64,000 nucleotides of DNA from Pseudomonas sp. PDM16 (GTDB taxonomy: Bacteria; Pseudomonadota; Gammaproteobacteria; Pseudomonadales; Pseudomonadaceae): NCBI RefSeq assembly GCF_014851865.1, contig NZ_JACVAM010000001.1, forward strand, positions 620,001 to 684,000, in the 5' to 3' direction. A program made the translations under genes and the position numbers. Of this stretch, positions 63,860-64,000 are shown in pieces. The number at the start of each line of letters is the position of its first letter. Within the stretch, counting starts at the first letter, position 1. The notes under the pieces were generated by a model, which searched no databases, had not been told where the DNA came from, and was given only the letters and a program-made list of their open reading frames with translations.

Positions 63860-64000
63860 TTACTGCGCTGCCTGCATGGTCTGCGCACGCTCAGCCTGCT
63901 TTTGCTTCTTGTAGGCCAGCGCCGCCGGCGCCACCTTGCTCACCTGGCCGGTCTCCAGCCATTTCTTAAGGCGATTGGCGTCGGCCATGTGGGTGTACTT
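63860..64000 (-). CDS. C-terminal end of an unrecognised protein (5' end outside window)
   Basis: The last 46 codons of a minus-strand gene. The visible residues begin [20 protein letters not shown] and end [16 protein letters not shown], with the stop TAA at 63860-63862. The end is lysine- and glutamine-rich. I do not recognise the family from this fragment. A stub of the same 3' end is found at 61178-61220. Confidence 0.75.
   Translation of the reverse strand, partial: KYTHMADANRLKKWLETGQVSKVAPAALAYKKQKQAERAQTMQAAQ

Overview
The window is GC-rich gammaproteobacterial DNA that reads as a chromosome segment of a non-aeruginosa Pseudomonas. The Csy proteins, trpI-trpBA, OsmC with its neighbouring lipoprotein genes, and the dodecin all resemble Pseudomonas families. 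No tRNA, rRNA or insertion sequence was recognised. One AT-rich stretch near the right end (about 61.5-63.75 kb) looks acquired.

Layout. 1-7613 is a type I-F CRISPR-Cas locus: the 3' end of cas2-3, then an inserted hipBA toxin-antitoxin pair with three palindromic operators, then csy1-csy2-csy3-cas6f, a leader with an IHF-type site, and an array of 17 repeats and 16 spacers, two of which are identical. 7616-14420 (minus strand) is a siderophore-handling operon: DUF3649, PepSY membrane protein, DUF3325, then a MacA/MacB/outer-membrane tripartite exporter resembling PvdRT-OpmQ. 14670-21635 holds housekeeping and envelope genes: two DUF1161 paralogues, an Aminopep-family lipoprotein, two related lipoproteins, OsmC, a luciferase-like monooxygenase, a DsbA-like protein, an MBL-fold protein, LysR and dodecin.

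21821-42759 is the most striking part: five consecutive complete cell-surface signalling modules, each FecI-like sigma factor - FecR-like anti-sigma factor - TonB-dependent transducer with an N-terminal STN domain. They lie head to tail on the plus strand. Each sigma gene has a similar Fur-box-like sequence upstream, and each sigma/anti-sigma pair overlaps by 4 bp. Together with the reduction/export operon this makes about 28 kb devoted to ferric-siderophore sensing, uptake, iron release and probably recycling. No siderophore biosynthesis genes are seen, so some of these receptors may serve siderophores made by other organisms (inference).

42835-46628 is trpI, a DUF3060 gene, and trpBA with a bidirectional terminator. 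46648-55267 contains an M14 carboxypeptidase, a chemoreceptor, a small monooxygenase, a deletion remnant of an aldo/keto reductase (dkgB-like) beside its usual LysR neighbour, small secreted proteins, an M48-like/TPM fusion protease and a DUF3667 membrane protein. 55454-59998 is a LuxR-type regulator followed by a gamma-glutamyl-amine (Puu-type) operon: oxidase, XRE-cupin regulator and glutamine-synthetase-like ligase, preceded by a large nested palindrome. 60046-61137 is a MerR regulator and a quinone reductase. 61178-63899 is an AT-rich insert carrying an OafA-type acyltransferase, flanked by two copies of a gene 3' end; the right-hand copy is the intact end of a gene that leaves the window.
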